Notes: a model not told the origin generated them from the sequence alone. A stretch of 64,000 nucleotides of DNA from an uncultured Lachnospiraceae bacterium (GCA_910586205.1 CAJUGD010000002.1:186001-250000); one strand, 5' to 3'. Positions 49,160 to 57,764 are shown, counted from the first letter of the stretch. A program made the numbers and translations.

Positions 49160-50451
49160 ACAATCCCTGTCCTCCACTTCGGTAATATTGTATAGCAGAA
49201 ATAGCGTAGACAATCACAACCGTGATCTAACTGCTTAACTGGCTTTTCTTCTCCCCGCTCTGCTGCCTTTTCATCCCATACATAAGACTGCATCTCTGAC
49301 CGCAGCCCTTTACACGATTTATTAATCCGGATATTCCTCTGAGCCAGCAGTGTAGCTACTACCCGGATGCCGTCTAAAACCTCATTATCTCCAGTCTTCA
49401 CATAGAACCCTCGATTCCGAAGCTCTGTAATAAAGGATGCCGCAGAAGGATCCACGATGATTGTACATTGGTCCTCAGGAGCAGTCCCCATAAACTCCGC
49501 CATATCATCTGCATACTGAGCATCTGTCTTCTGCGGATGTTGGGAACGTCTGGCCTCCTCTGATCGACTATCCCACCGGTACTCCCGATCTACCCATATT
49601 GTCTGTCCATCATCCCATAATTCAAGAAACACACATGGATTAGTAGTCCCGTAGTCTACTGCTATATATTTCTGAGCAATCGACTTTAATGCTATAGGAC
49701 GTTCTTCATCCGTGTAATAGTTCTGTTCTGTGCACATGGTATAGATCAGCCCTTCAGCAACCGCCCAATGCCCTTTGATATAACGCCGGAAAAACACACC
49801 TGCATACATACTGCGGTAATCTTTCTTTACTGCTTCGCTTAAGCTCAAATTATCATCCATTGTAAAATGGAGGTAAACCAGCTTCTTTTTGTTCCGGTTC
49901 TCAATCCATCCTGTCCGAAACCAATGCATAGGGCCAGCCGGATTGCAGTTAAACCAGAACTTTCTCCCTTCCACTGAGCATCGACCGGTTGCCTGGTTCA
50001 CAAAGGATTCTGGCATTAAAGCAACTTCGTCAAAAAATGCCCCCGCTGCTGTAATCCCCTGGATTAAATCCTGGGAAGATTCATCCTTTCCCCCGAACAT
50101 ATAGAAATAATTCGTTCGCCCATTCCGGGAAATCTCCAACATATTCTCAGCCAGATGATGTTTCCACCGATATCCACGGCTTGACAGCATAAGCTTCAGA
50201 TTGGTTAAAACATTCCGCCTAAAAGATCCTATGGTCTTTCCTGCCATAATAAAATTCTGTTCATCAAAAGAATCCATGGCCCAAAACACAAAGCCAAGTG
50301 ACATAGCTACCGTCTTACCAGAGCGGATTGCGCCATCTGCTATGATTCCGTTACAATCCTTTACTGGTGAATCCTCCATCCACCAATTCATTACCTGCCG
50401 CTGTCTTCTTGAAAATGGCTTAAATTTAAATATTGGCCTTTTGTTCCTCAT
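49156..50451 (-). CDS. terminase large subunit, PBSX type
   Basis: The 431-residue protein has the ATPase Walker A region IADGAIRSGKTVAMSLGF and Walker B AGAFFDEVALMPES. The C-terminal nuclease domain has AVDYGTTNPCVFLELWDDG and IIVDPSAASFITELRNRGF. It packages phage DNA. The start codon lies inside the 3' end of the small subunit gene (26-base overlap). Confidence 0.95.
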   Translation of the reverse strand: MRNKRPIFKFKPFSRRQRQVMNWWMEDSPVKDCNGIIADGAIRSGKTVAMSLGFVFWAMDSFDEQNFIMAGKTIGSFRRNVLTNLKLMLSSRGYRWKHHLAENMLEISRNGRTNYFYMFGGKDESSQDLIQGITAAGAFFDEVALMPESFVNQATGRCSVEGRKFWFNCNPAGPMHWFRTGWIENRNKKKLVYLHFTMDDNLSLSEAVKKDYRSMYAGVFFRRYIKGHWAVAEGLIYTMCTEQNYYTDEERPIALKSIAQKYIAVDYGTTNPCVFLELWDDGQTIWVDREYRWDSRSEEARRSQHPQKTDAQYADDMAEFMGTAPEDQCTIIVDPSAASFITELRNRGFYVKTGDNEVLDGIRVVATLLAQRNIRINKSCKGLRSEMQSYVWDEKAAERGEEKPVKQLDHGCDCLRYFCYTILPKWRTGIV

Positions 50452-51217
50452 CTTCCTGTCTCCAATCTTTCCAATCGGAAATCCCCTTTAAAGCGTCCAG
50501 GAAACCATCGTCCAGAATCTCATCCTCCTCTGCTTCCCCATTGGCCTTGGCAGCCATCTCAATCCGTTTCGTTTCCAGCCTAATCTGAGCGTCATTAAAC
50601 CCGAACTTATGCAAAGATTCAATAGCCCGCTGTTTCTGAGCCTGCACACGGGTCAGAGCTTCCTCAATGGCCTGGATCCGCCCTAATTTTCCCTCATATT
50701 TCTTTTTTACACCTTGTTCCCCATCCTCTATACTTACCAGTGTCGTCCCCTCATCCGATGTACGATCATCCATGTAACCTGTCGATTGTTTAATCGCTTC
50801 AATCCGTTTCAACATCCGGCGTTCCCGGACAGAAGAAAGCCCTATTTCCTGCAGCAGGAGCCGTTGCTTATCTTCCGGTATATTTGCGATCAGACGCTTC
50901 TCATCTTCATCCATGCAATCAAAAAGGAGAGTTTCAAACTCTCCTGTAGTAACTGCTTTCTTATTCCCTGGCGGTCCTCCGGAACTATTTTTGTTGCCTG
51001 GCTGGGCACCGCGCTTTCGCTTTATCTTCTTATCCGAACGTTCGCTTTTTGTGCTATCCGAACGTTCGGTATCCTTCGCATCCCACTTGTGGGTGCATTT
51101 CCAGCGGCGGACCGTGCCCTCTGGAAGCTCCAGCCGCTTTGCTATCTCAATCAGTTTTTCGCCGGCAAGGTACAGCTCCTTTGCCTGCTCTATCCTTGGA
51201 TCCGGTGCCCTGGCCAT
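50426..51217 (-). CDS. terminase small subunit
   Basis: The 263-residue protein has an N-terminal helix-turn-helix of the phage terminase type (KELYLAGEKLIEIAKRLELP, EGTVRRWKCTHKWD) for pac/cos recognition. A basic linker (KSERSDKKIKRKRGAQPGNK) and a helical oligomerisation region (about 90-230) follow. GGAGGTGAGCC precedes the ATG. The AT-rich two-gene unit lies directly upstream. Confidence 0.9.
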   Translation of the reverse strand: MARAPDPRIEQAKELYLAGEKLIEIAKRLELPEGTVRRWKCTHKWDAKDTERSDSTKSERSDKKIKRKRGAQPGNKNSSGGPPGNKKAVTTGEFETLLFDCMDEDEKRLIANIPEDKQRLLLQEIGLSSVRERRMLKRIEAIKQSTGYMDDRTSDEGTTLVSIEDGEQGVKKKYEGKLGRIQAIEEALTRVQAQKQRAIESLHKFGFNDAQIRLETKRIEMAAKANGEAEEDEILDDGFLDALKGISDWKDWRQEDEEQKANI

Positions 51218-51271
51218 GCCGGCTCACCTCCTTGTTGGTCGGTTTTGGAAGTAAGAGAAAGATAATCGAAG

Positions 51272-51919
51272 CTATCTTTCCTCATTATTATTAGGCCCAT
51301 CATCTAATTCCTCTAATAGCTGTGCTACCGCATACACATTAAAAAGATAGAAAATAGATGAGACAAAGCTAATAGTTCTCCATAAAATGATTCCCATAAA
51401 AATAAAATAACCAGTAATCATAATTTCTGCAATTATATTATTCACTATTAAAGTCGAAAAAAGCAAAAAATCATATGAGATACAAAAAAGACCAATTTTT
51501 GTAATCAATGATATAATAATCGCAACAACATAAAGCAACATCAAATATACAAAGTTTTCATTGATATCCTGCAATCTAGTCTTTTCTTCCCCATTCTCGC
51601 CTTTGGCTATATCTGTCATAAGTTGAAACAACAACTCTCTATTCATAAATGCTTGAAACAAGGCATACCCTGTAAAAATAATTCCAAAAAAGCCCAATAA
51701 AATATTTAAAATGGAATCTACACTTTCTTTAAAAATAGAAACCGTATCTTGATGCATTCCAACTATAGCCCCTAAAACAATGCATACCATAATTAATATC
51801 CGTCGTGATTTTCTATCTTTCTTTTTTACTTTAAGACCTTTAAATGCTTTAAATAATAACTTTTCGGAGGGTTCTAATTGAAGCAATTTTTCAATAGCAT
51901 TATTGTTAAAATCTCTCAT
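51272..51919 (-). CDS. membrane protein of an AT-rich accessory pair, unknown
   Basis: The 215-residue protein has a soluble N-terminus (about 40 residues) and about five hydrophobic stretches: ILIMVCIVLGAIVGM, ILLGFFGIIFTGYALF, FVYLMLLYVVAIIISLI, FLLFSTLIVNNIIAEIMITG and FIFMGIILWRTISFV. The C-terminus is acidic. GGAGGGAGG precedes the ATG. Base composition is clearly lower in G+C than the phage genes on either side. It follows the 341-codon frame with 26 bases between. I do not recognise the family. An effector that acts on the membrane is a reasonable guess only. Confidence 0.7.
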   Translation of the reverse strand: MRDFNNNAIEKLLQLEPSEKLLFKAFKGLKVKKKDRKSRRILIMVCIVLGAIVGMHQDTVSIFKESVDSILNILLGFFGIIFTGYALFQAFMNRELLFQLMTDIAKGENGEEKTRLQDINENFVYLMLLYVVAIIISLITKIGLFCISYDFLLFSTLIVNNIIAEIMITGYFIFMGIILWRTISFVSSIFYLFNVYAVAQLLEELDDGPNNNEER

Positions 51920-51945
51920 TGATATATCCTCCCTCCATTCTCTAT

Positions 51946-52929
51946 TTATTTCTTATTTCGGATAAAAGGTATTATTTTTTTTTGATTTCTTAAATAAATT
52001 TTATCATTTTCTTCACTGGTATAATTTATGCTATCAATCTCTTTTCCTTGTTTTATCATATTTGCAAGTTCATTGTTTCTCTCTCCTTCTGGAATATACA
52101 TTTTACGCCTATCAGATACTTCACTATATTTGATTGTAGAATCGCCTTTTCTCCCTGGATATTTTGCAACAACAATTGGCTCTAATGTTCCTTCCGCAGC
52201 TTCAACTATTTCTATAACCCCATTTATGTTTTTAGGCGAACGGTATGTCAATGAGCCACGGTCGCTTCCTATTTTTCTACGTAATTCCTTCGTTACCCCA
52301 CTCATTATCCCAGATAATTCTAAATCACCATCACCATTTAACGGATAAAAACGTAAAGTTAGCGTTGAAATTTTTTCCACCTTTTTTAAAGCGGCTATCA
52401 TGCCTCCCTTTGGGGGAATCCCCACTATACTGACAAGCGGAATTGGCAATTGTTCTTCATTACATTCTACCCTCCTGTGATTTTCTCTTGCAATATATGT
52501 ATCTAACATATACTTGACAGTTGATCGGAAATTATCCAATGATGGACTTCCTTTTTGATTCTCTACCAAGATCATCCTGTGATTCTTTAAGTATATGACA
52601 AATGTTGAAAATGGCGCTGTTGGGTAAACATCATCACGTTCAACCAAATTTCCATATTCATCGAACATTGATTTCACTTCAAGAATAGTACTTTTAACAA
52701 TTAAACCTGTTAATACATAATCGTCATATTCATCCGTTTTTACTTCAATATCCATAAGTAAATATGTATTATTCCCTTGGTGCCGCGTAATCCCGCTTTT
52801 TAAAGCAGGCATCAAAATTATATCAAAAAAATCTAGTAATGGTCTTTCCTCGTTTTCCGTCATAAATACAACATTAAAATTAGCAACAGATACTTTTTTC
52901 TCATTTTTAAAAACCTTGCCATCTCTCAT
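51946..52929 (-). CDS. soluble protein of an AT-rich accessory pair, unknown
   Basis: The 327-residue protein begins MRDGKVFKNEKKVSVANFNV. The N-terminal region (about 15-150) is beta-rich, with LLMDIEVKTDEYDDYVLTGL and FVIYLKNHRMILVENQKGSP. The middle has LVSIVGIPPKGGMIAALKKV. The C-terminal part is charged. There are no membrane segments. The ATG at 52929 has GGAGAG six bases upstream; an in-frame ATG at 52971 is less likely. It is the first gene of the pair, behind a promoter with a LexA-type box (53057-53085). It has some architectural likeness to DUF4747-type phage-defence proteins, not strong enough to name it. Confidence 0.7.
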   Translation of the reverse strand: MRDGKVFKNEKKVSVANFNVVFMTENEERPLLDFFDIILMPALKSGITRHQGNNTYLLMDIEVKTDEYDDYVLTGLIVKSTILEVKSMFDEYGNLVERDDVYPTAPFSTFVIYLKNHRMILVENQKGSPSLDNFRSTVKYMLDTYIARENHRRVECNEEQLPIPLVSIVGIPPKGGMIAALKKVEKISTLTLRFYPLNGDGDLELSGIMSGVTKELRRKIGSDRGSLTYRSPKNINGVIEIVEAAEGTLEPIVVAKYPGRKGDSTIKYSEVSDRRKMYIPEGERNNELANMIKQGKEIDSINYTSEENDKIYLRNQKKIIPFIRNKK

Positions 52930-53056
52930 ATCGCACTCTCCAATCCGACATTTTTCTACATTATAGCACATGCCGTACTGGAAAATCTTACCAAATATGA
53001 TAATCTGGTTTTGTCTATTATGTTATGTGGTAAATAAGTTCCCTATTCGCAATCTC

Positions 53057-53085
53057 ATTATAGAACATATGTTCTATTTTTGTAA
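53057..53085 (-). promoter_or_regulatory. promoter with LexA/DinR-type box for the accessory pair
   Basis: On the minus strand TTACAA (53080-53085) and TATAAT (53057-53062) are 17 bases apart. The spacer is occupied by the palindrome TAGAACATATGTTCTA (53061-53076), which contains GAAC-N4-GTTC, the core of Gram-positive SOS boxes. Expression after DNA damage is therefore predicted. The 52930-53056 leader holds no other gene. Confidence 0.7.
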
Positions 53086-53126
53086 AATACCCATTTGTTA
53101 TATCTAGGCTTCTTTCTATAACAAAA

Positions 53127-53148
53127 GACGCCTTATCACTAAGGCGCC
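53127..53148. terminator. bidirectional terminator upstream of the accessory pair
   Basis: GACGCCTT and AAGGCGCC pair with one mismatch around six bases, with TTTT on both strands. It separates the small genes at 53.2-53.7 kb from the AT-rich pair, so the pair is an independent unit. Confidence 0.7.
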
Positions 53149-53209
53149 TTTTACCTGGAATGTCTGGATGGAGAATCCGAAACCAGGTAATTGACATTCT
53201 TTTGAATTT

Positions 53210-53392
53210 CTACCTATTGTCTTCCGTATACATGCTCATCAGCTCAGACAACTTTATTCCTATACTGATTCCCTGCTCCTTGCATTTTTCCGCAAATGCC
53301 TCTGCAGCTTCTCTTTTCACTTTATAGGTCTTAGAAACCATGCCAGCCTTTGCATCCCACTTATCCTGTGGCCTAGCCTTCTTTTCTTCCAC
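53210..53392 (-). CDS. small phage protein, 60 aa, possible DNA-binding
   Basis: The product starts at a GTG (VEEKKARPQDKWDAKAGMVS) and has a basic strand-helix-helix outline (KTYKVKREAAEAFAEKCKEQ, ISIGIKLSELMSMYT) that recalls ribbon-helix-helix proteins. GTGGAGGG lies seven bases before the start. It overlaps the end of the 37-aa membrane peptide gene by 20 bases. Confidence 0.68.
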   Translation of the reverse strand: MEEKKARPQDKWDAKAGMVSKTYKVKREAAEAFAEKCKEQGISIGIKLSELMSMYTEDNR

Positions 53393-53486
53393 GGCTTTCC
53401 CTCCACATACAAAACAATCCTATTCCCAACTTTACCACCGCTAAAACAACAAAAAAGATTCCCAAATACTTCAATGCTTCTGCCAT
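53373..53486 (-). CDS. small membrane peptide, 37 aa
   Basis: MAEALKYLGIFFVVLAVVKL then GIGLFCMWRESRGRKEG has one hydrophobic helix and a basic tail. It overlaps the start of the following 60-aa gene, which argues for coupled translation. A competing frame in the same DNA (up to 53499) has no such pattern. The function is unknown. Confidence 0.6.
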   Translation of the reverse strand: MAEALKYLGIFFVVLAVVKLGIGLFCMWRESRGRKEG

Positions 53487-53524
53487 ATTGATTTTTCACA
53501 GATGAGTGTGTTATAATTTTTATA

Positions 53525-53545
53525 GAAGGGCTTTCGCCCCTCTCC
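53525..53545 (-). terminator. terminator after the 39-aa peptide gene
   Basis: On the minus strand GGGGC-GAAA-GCCCTTCT forms a compact hairpin, followed by ATAAAAATTAT. Confidence 0.5.
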
Positions 53546-53546
53546 G

Positions 53547-53666
53547 CTACTCAAGTAGCTTTGAAATAATCAGTAGGATAATTCCTATAACCAAGTCCGT
53601 TAGCGCTCCGGTCAGCCAAATCTTGAAGTTGCTATCGGACTTTTTCTTTCGGCTCTTGCCTCTCAT
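53547..53666 (-). CDS. small membrane peptide, 39 aa
   Basis: MRGKSRKKKSDSNFKIWLTG then ALTDLVIGIILLIISKLLE has a very basic N-terminus followed by one membrane helix. GGAGGTAAAACACAG precedes the ATG. Peptides of this kind (basic head, DLVIGIILLIISKL helix) are often found in mobile elements of Clostridia. The role is unknown, but a holin-like or signalling peptide is possible. Confidence 0.65.
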   Translation of the reverse strand: MRGKSRKKKSDSNFKIWLTGALTDLVIGIILLIISKLLE

Positions 53667-53856
53667 CTGTGTTTTACCTCCTTACACTAATTATTATATC
53701 ATATACGTATACGTATCTCAACAATTATTTAAGGAGTTAAATAATAAAATTCAGCCGCCTAGCTACTACCCTAGGCGGCCGTATAAGAATATTGTGGAGG
53801 AAAAATGAAGACTGGTTGTCCGCTTCCAATAATTCCAGTCTATATATTAGCACACT

Positions 53857-54327
53857 TTACCGGGACATTGCGGGACATTTTTCAATTTTTTCAAAAAATC
53901 TCAAAATTTTCTTTTTTACACCTTCCTCCGTATATCTCCGCTTTGGAAACATGCTGCTCATCCGTCTGGCCACTCCTAAGTAGTTACATCCATCAATATA
54001 ATACAGCCGAAACATAATCCGCAGCTCTGACTTTGGTATCGTCTGTATGTACTCCTCTGCCTGGCAGGTTAACTCTAAAAGTTCTTCTTCCTTTTTCTCC
54101 AGAATCTGCTGGTACCGCCCCCGAAGCTTTATCTTACGGGCATACGCCGGCTCCGGGATGCCCGTGATCTTAATCGGCCCAATCGTCCCATCCTTTCTAC
54201 TTCCCCGCACTGTATCCGATACAACAGGAGGGTTCTCCAGGAACTTGTCCAGCTTCCGGATCCTGGCTCTTATGTCTTTAATCTCTTTCTCCATGTCACA
54301 ATACTGGACCAGTATATTCTTATCCAC
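53857..54327 (-). CDS. RinA/ArpU-like late gene regulator
   Basis: The 156-residue protein (start VDKNILVQYCDMEKEIKDIR) has a coiled N-terminal region and a C-terminal sigma region 4-like helix-turn-helix (LRIMFRLYYIDGCNYLGVAR, YTEEGVKKKILRFFEKI). It lies between the early and late blocks, where RinA-type activators of late transcription are found. GAGGGAGGATTTG lies before the GTG at 54327. Confidence 0.8.
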   Translation of the reverse strand: MDKNILVQYCDMEKEIKDIRARIRKLDKFLENPPVVSDTVRGSRKDGTIGPIKITGIPEPAYARKIKLRGRYQQILEKKEEELLELTCQAEEYIQTIPKSELRIMFRLYYIDGCNYLGVARRMSSMFPKRRYTEEGVKKKILRFFEKIEKCPAMSR

Positions 54328-54351
54328 CAAATCCTCCCTCTTGCAATCTCT

Positions 54352-54648
54352 TTATTGGCTAAGGTTATAATCCTTTAGACATGCCTCATATCCCTTGTTA
54401 AACTCGTTCTCAGCCTTTTCACCCAACAAGTCCTCCACTTTATACAATATCCAGCAGTCTCCCGGTTCATAAAGATCAAAAGGAACATCCTCCGGAACCG
54501 GGAAATCCATTAGGAACTGTCCAAAATACCCTTCCGATTCCATTGCCTCATACGCTTCCCTCTGTGTTATCGTTCCCCTTTTCTTTTCCAGACGGTAACA
54601 TGTTACGTCTTTATAGTCCGCGCTGAGTGACACTTTTACTTTTGCCAT
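54352..54648 (-). CDS. phage protein, 98 aa, unknown
   Basis: The product MAKVKVSLSADYKDVTCYRL ... has a beta start and an acidic, helical remainder (REAYEAMESEGYFGQFLMDF, DLLGEKAENEFNKGYEACLK). The ATG at 54648 overlaps the end of the preceding 65-codon gene. It is located at the end of the early region. No family is recognised. Confidence 0.65.
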   Translation of the reverse strand: MAKVKVSLSADYKDVTCYRLEKKRGTITQREAYEAMESEGYFGQFLMDFPVPEDVPFDLYEPGDCWILYKVEDLLGEKAENEFNKGYEACLKDYNLSQ

Positions 54649-54833
54649 TTTATGCGTTTCCCTCTCTCTGGGCGGTACCGCGCATCCGGGCACAATACCG
54701 TGAAACAATATGCCGGCATCCGGGCAGACCATGTTCTGCATGGCGCTGCTTCCTGAATGCTGTTGTACCGCGCCTGCCTGAATTTTACAATCTCACTGCT
54801 GTTCCTTTTCCTCGCCTTTGATAATCTTGCCAC
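54636..54833 (-). CDS. small phage protein, 65 aa, unknown
   Basis: It begins with GTG (VARLSKARKRNSSEIVKFRQ) right after AAAGGAGGAAAT, an excellent ribosome site. The start overlaps the end of the 530-codon gene and its end overlaps the next gene, so it is translationally linked on both sides. The product is strongly basic, with three Cys residues in the middle. It may bind nucleic acid. Confidence 0.62.
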   Translation of the reverse strand: MARLSKARKRNSSEIVKFRQARYNSIQEAAPCRTWSARMPAYCFTVLCPDARYRPERGKRIKWQK

Positions 54834-56385
54834 ATTTCCTCCTTTGCTGAAGCTTTTTCAAATACTCTACCAACTCCGTCACACTATTACTGTGGTATTG
54901 ATATTTATCCTCATACACTTTGTCACTCTGGTATTTCCGTTTTTCGTGTTCGATAAGATGATAATACACCTGGTCATATTTTTTAACAGACCTTTCATTC
55001 TCACGCTGTGGGAACTCTGACACAACCAGCCGGGATCCATCCCCAAAATCAAACTTGTAATAATTCACATCGATATGCTCATCCCTGTACCAGAGCCCCC
55101 AGGCTTTATAATTTTTCAGCCACTCTTTCCGTTGATCCTCATTTTTCAAAACCGGAAGCTCTAACTGACTGGGCTCCAGATTTTCCAACAACTTAGACTG
55201 CGCAGCCTCTGCGGCGTCATGCTCTGCCAATAAGTTTTTAAATGCCTGGATCTTCATCGCAGATTCCGTATAGTAGTGTTGCATACCGTTCTTTGACCAT
55301 TCATCTTGCATAAGACTCATGATCTCATCTTCTCTTGCGATTATCTGCTCTAAGATGCCACGATCATAGCTTTTCGGCTTTTCAGCTTTTCTTCCGCCTT
55401 TTGTCTCCTTTACTCCAATTTCTGGATCCTTCTCAAGCTTTGTCTTCAACTTTGCCCGATCACACCGAAAATCACATTGTCTTCCACAAGCTTTACAGCA
55501 CGGTACCGGCTCACCGTCGCCCCGCCTATGATATGCCAAAGCCAAATTGACAAATTGACATTTATCCCCCACAGCATCCCGCAGCATCCCTATCCCAGCT
55601 ATCCGATCACACGGAAACGGATTCCCCAACGGAGCTTCCACACAATAACAAAACACTTGTCTGATTTGACATTCCATGGAGCAGGAAAAGCAGGAATGCC
55701 CTTCTTTACACCCAGCCGTTGCTATCAAACTATCTTCCGGATATATCTCTCTGGGGGTTCCGTATGCAGAAAGCGGCTCCTCATCTTTTTCTTCTCCAGG
55801 TACCTCTGTCAAGGAACCATAAAATTCCTCCTGGTCAGCACATTCCCCAGCGGTATCCCCCTTCTTAGCCCCATCCGCTTTTACAGTAGTTGCGACCGTC
55901 GCAACCGTTTCCGCATTTTCTGGAATCTCACTCTGTTCCGGGATCTGCCCCTCCGGCTTTGTGCCGGAATCCACCTTTGCTGCCTTTTTCTTCGGCTTCA
56001 TTTCCCGGATCTCTCGCACCTTCATCTCCGGCGTCACCTGCTCCCGCTGCTCCTCCGTCATGGACACCATCTCAATCAACTGGCTGACGGAATAACCCCG
56101 ATAAGGCAACGCCAGCGCCGGCAGCTCCCCGAACTCTATTGATTCTCCAAACTTCTCATACAGCCCAATGCACCGGGAAGCCCAGGACTTGTCCTTTTTG
56201 TACTGGCAGTGCAGAAACTCCTGGAAGCTGTTGTACCCGTCATCCTCCCATAACCTCTCCTCCCGGATAATCCACAAATAATACCCCGTTGCCACAAAGC
56301 CATCCTTCACGTCCCGGATACTGACATCCACTAAGTTTTTCGCCTCTTTGAAGGTCAGACCGCTCTTTTTAATCTCCTCCGCCAT
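54793..56385 (-). CDS. phage early protein with DUF3102-like N-terminus and Cys-rich middle
   Basis: The 530-residue protein begins MAEEIKKSGLTFKEAKNLVD. Residues 1-130 (FVATGYYLWIIREERLWEDD, SWASRCIGLYEKFGESIEF) resemble DUF3102 proteins of phages. The middle (about 245-320) has many Cys: CKEGHSCFSCSMECQIRQVF and CCKACGRQCDFRCDRAKLK, likely zinc clusters. The C-terminus is charged and helical. GCGGAGGG precedes the ATG at 56385. It overlaps the helicase gene stop. The third copy of the 17-bp palindrome encodes VATVAT here. Confidence 0.7.
   Translation of the reverse strand: MAEEIKKSGLTFKEAKNLVDVSIRDVKDGFVATGYYLWIIREERLWEDDGYNSFQEFLHCQYKKDKSWASRCIGLYEKFGESIEFGELPALALPYRGYSVSQLIEMVSMTEEQREQVTPEMKVREIREMKPKKKAAKVDSGTKPEGQIPEQSEIPENAETVATVATTVKADGAKKGDTAGECADQEEFYGSLTEVPGEEKDEEPLSAYGTPREIYPEDSLIATAGCKEGHSCFSCSMECQIRQVFCYCVEAPLGNPFPCDRIAGIGMLRDAVGDKCQFVNLALAYHRRGDGEPVPCCKACGRQCDFRCDRAKLKTKLEKDPEIGVKETKGGRKAEKPKSYDRGILEQIIAREDEIMSLMQDEWSKNGMQHYYTESAMKIQAFKNLLAEHDAAEAAQSKLLENLEPSQLELPVLKNEDQRKEWLKNYKAWGLWYRDEHIDVNYYKFDFGDGSRLVVSEFPQRENERSVKKYDQVYYHLIEHEKRKYQSDKVYEDKYQYHSNSVTELVEYLKKLQQRRKCGKIIKGEEKEQQ
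55889..55905. repeat. palindrome GTTGCGACCGTCGCAAC, copy 3
   Basis: This 17-bp sequence is identical to 25743-25759, and the next four bases (CGTT) also match. It is in frame within the 530-codon gene, where it is read as Val-Ala-Thr-Val-Ala-Thr in a stretch likely to be a linker. Confidence 0.85.
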
Positions 56386-56387
56386 TC

Positions 56388-57764
56388 TCATCCCTCCGCT
56401 TTCACTTTCCCAATCCTTGCCTTCAACGCTTCCAGCAAGCTGTCCTGGGTTGCCCGTTTGCTCTGCAGCGCCTCCATCACCAGGGCATCCGCTCCGCAGT
56501 CCACTACCAGGTGGTGCACAATCACGTTTTCCTTCTGCCCCTGCCGGTGCAGCCTGGCATTTGCCTGCTGATATAGTTCCAGAGACCAGTTCAGCCCAAA
56601 CCACACAATGGTGTTCCCTCCTGCCTGCAGGTTCAACCCATAAGCCGCACTGGCCGGATGGGCCAGCAGCACCGGAATTTCCCGGTTATTCCATCGGGTA
56701 ATCGCCTCCGGCCCTTTTAACTCCTCTATCGCCAGGCCGGCATTTCCCAAGCTCTTTCTAATCCGCTCCCGGTCATGCTGGAAATTATAAAACACCAGCA
56801 CCGGACGCCTTTGAGCCGCCTCCACGATCTCCCGCAGGGCCTCCAGCTTTTCCCCATGCACCTCAACTGCCTTTTTCTCCCCGTCATACACAGCCCCATT
56901 GCAGAACTGTAAAAGCTTGCCGGATAATACGGCTGCAGAACCGGCGTCCAGGGTGGACTCGTCTATCTCCAAAAGCATCTCCCTCTCAAACTGCTCATAA
57001 GCCTTCCTGGCTCTTGGATTTAAGGCTACATGAACCACATTGTCAATCCGCTCCGGAAGCTCCAGGTAATCCTTCGCGGACAAACTGATGCAAATGTCCT
57101 GAATCCTTTCTTGGATTCTCTCCTCCGCCCCTGGCAATGGTTCGTAGGAAAACACCACTTCTCGGTTCCGGGAGGCCGGCGTAAAATACATTTCCCGGTA
57201 TGCCCCTATTCGCTTCCCCAGCCGTTCCCCTCCATCCAGCAGATAGACCTGGGACCACAAATCCACCAGACCGTTAGGCGCCGGCGTTCCCGTCAGACCG
57301 CAGATCCGGCGGATATGGCTTTTTACCAGACACAGGCTCTTAAACCGCTTTGCTTGTGGGTTTTTAAAACTAGACAGCTCATCAATCACCACCATGTCGA
57401 ACGGCCAGTCATTCCGGTAGTAATCCACCAGCCACTGTACGTTGTCCCGGCTCACCACATACACATCCCCCGGGGAATTTAAGGCGCGAATCCGTTTTTT
57501 CAGACTCCCCAGCGCCGGCACAACTCGCAGAAGCTTTAGGTGGTCCCACTTACCCGCCTCCCGCGTCCAGGTGTCCTCCGCCACTTTCTTGGGCGCAATC
57601 ACCAACACTCTGCGGACTGCAAAGCGGTTATACCGCAGGTCATTGATCGCTGTCAGAGTAATCACAGTTTTGCCAAGGCCCATGTCCAAAAACAACCCCA
57701 AAGCCGGTTCAGCAATCAAGCGGTTGATGCAATACCGCTGGTAGTCATGGGGCACAAACTTCAT
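56388..57764 (-). CDS. SNF2-family DEAD/DEAH helicase
   Basis: The 458-residue protein has Walker A LFLDMGLGKTVITLTAI, motif II VVIDELSSFKNPQAKRFK (DELS), motif III LTGTPAPNGLVDLWSQVYLL, and the second RecA domain with VFYNFQHDRERI and motif VI QANARLHRQGQKENV. Phage copies probably aid replication or recombination. GGAGGGGAAGGC precedes the ATG, which overlaps the VRR-NUC stop (ATGA). Confidence 0.95.
   Translation of the reverse strand: MKFVPHDYQRYCINRLIAEPALGLFLDMGLGKTVITLTAINDLRYNRFAVRRVLVIAPKKVAEDTWTREAGKWDHLKLLRVVPALGSLKKRIRALNSPGDVYVVSRDNVQWLVDYYRNDWPFDMVVIDELSSFKNPQAKRFKSLCLVKSHIRRICGLTGTPAPNGLVDLWSQVYLLDGGERLGKRIGAYREMYFTPASRNREVVFSYEPLPGAEERIQERIQDICISLSAKDYLELPERIDNVVHVALNPRARKAYEQFEREMLLEIDESTLDAGSAAVLSGKLLQFCNGAVYDGEKKAVEVHGEKLEALREIVEAAQRRPVLVFYNFQHDRERIRKSLGNAGLAIEELKGPEAITRWNNREIPVLLAHPASAAYGLNLQAGGNTIVWFGLNWSLELYQQANARLHRQGQKENVIVHHLVVDCGADALVMEALQSKRATQDSLLEALKARIGKVKAEG

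Noticed and set aside
51272..52929. Kiwa defence system
   Set aside because: A membrane protein plus soluble protein of similar sizes fits loosely, but gene order is reversed and the soluble protein does not show the DUF4868 pattern of KwaB.
53317..53499. 60-codon minus frame overlapping the 37-aa membrane peptide
   Set aside because: The competing frame encodes a basic-tailed hydrophobic peptide that couples to the next gene; this one shows no pattern.
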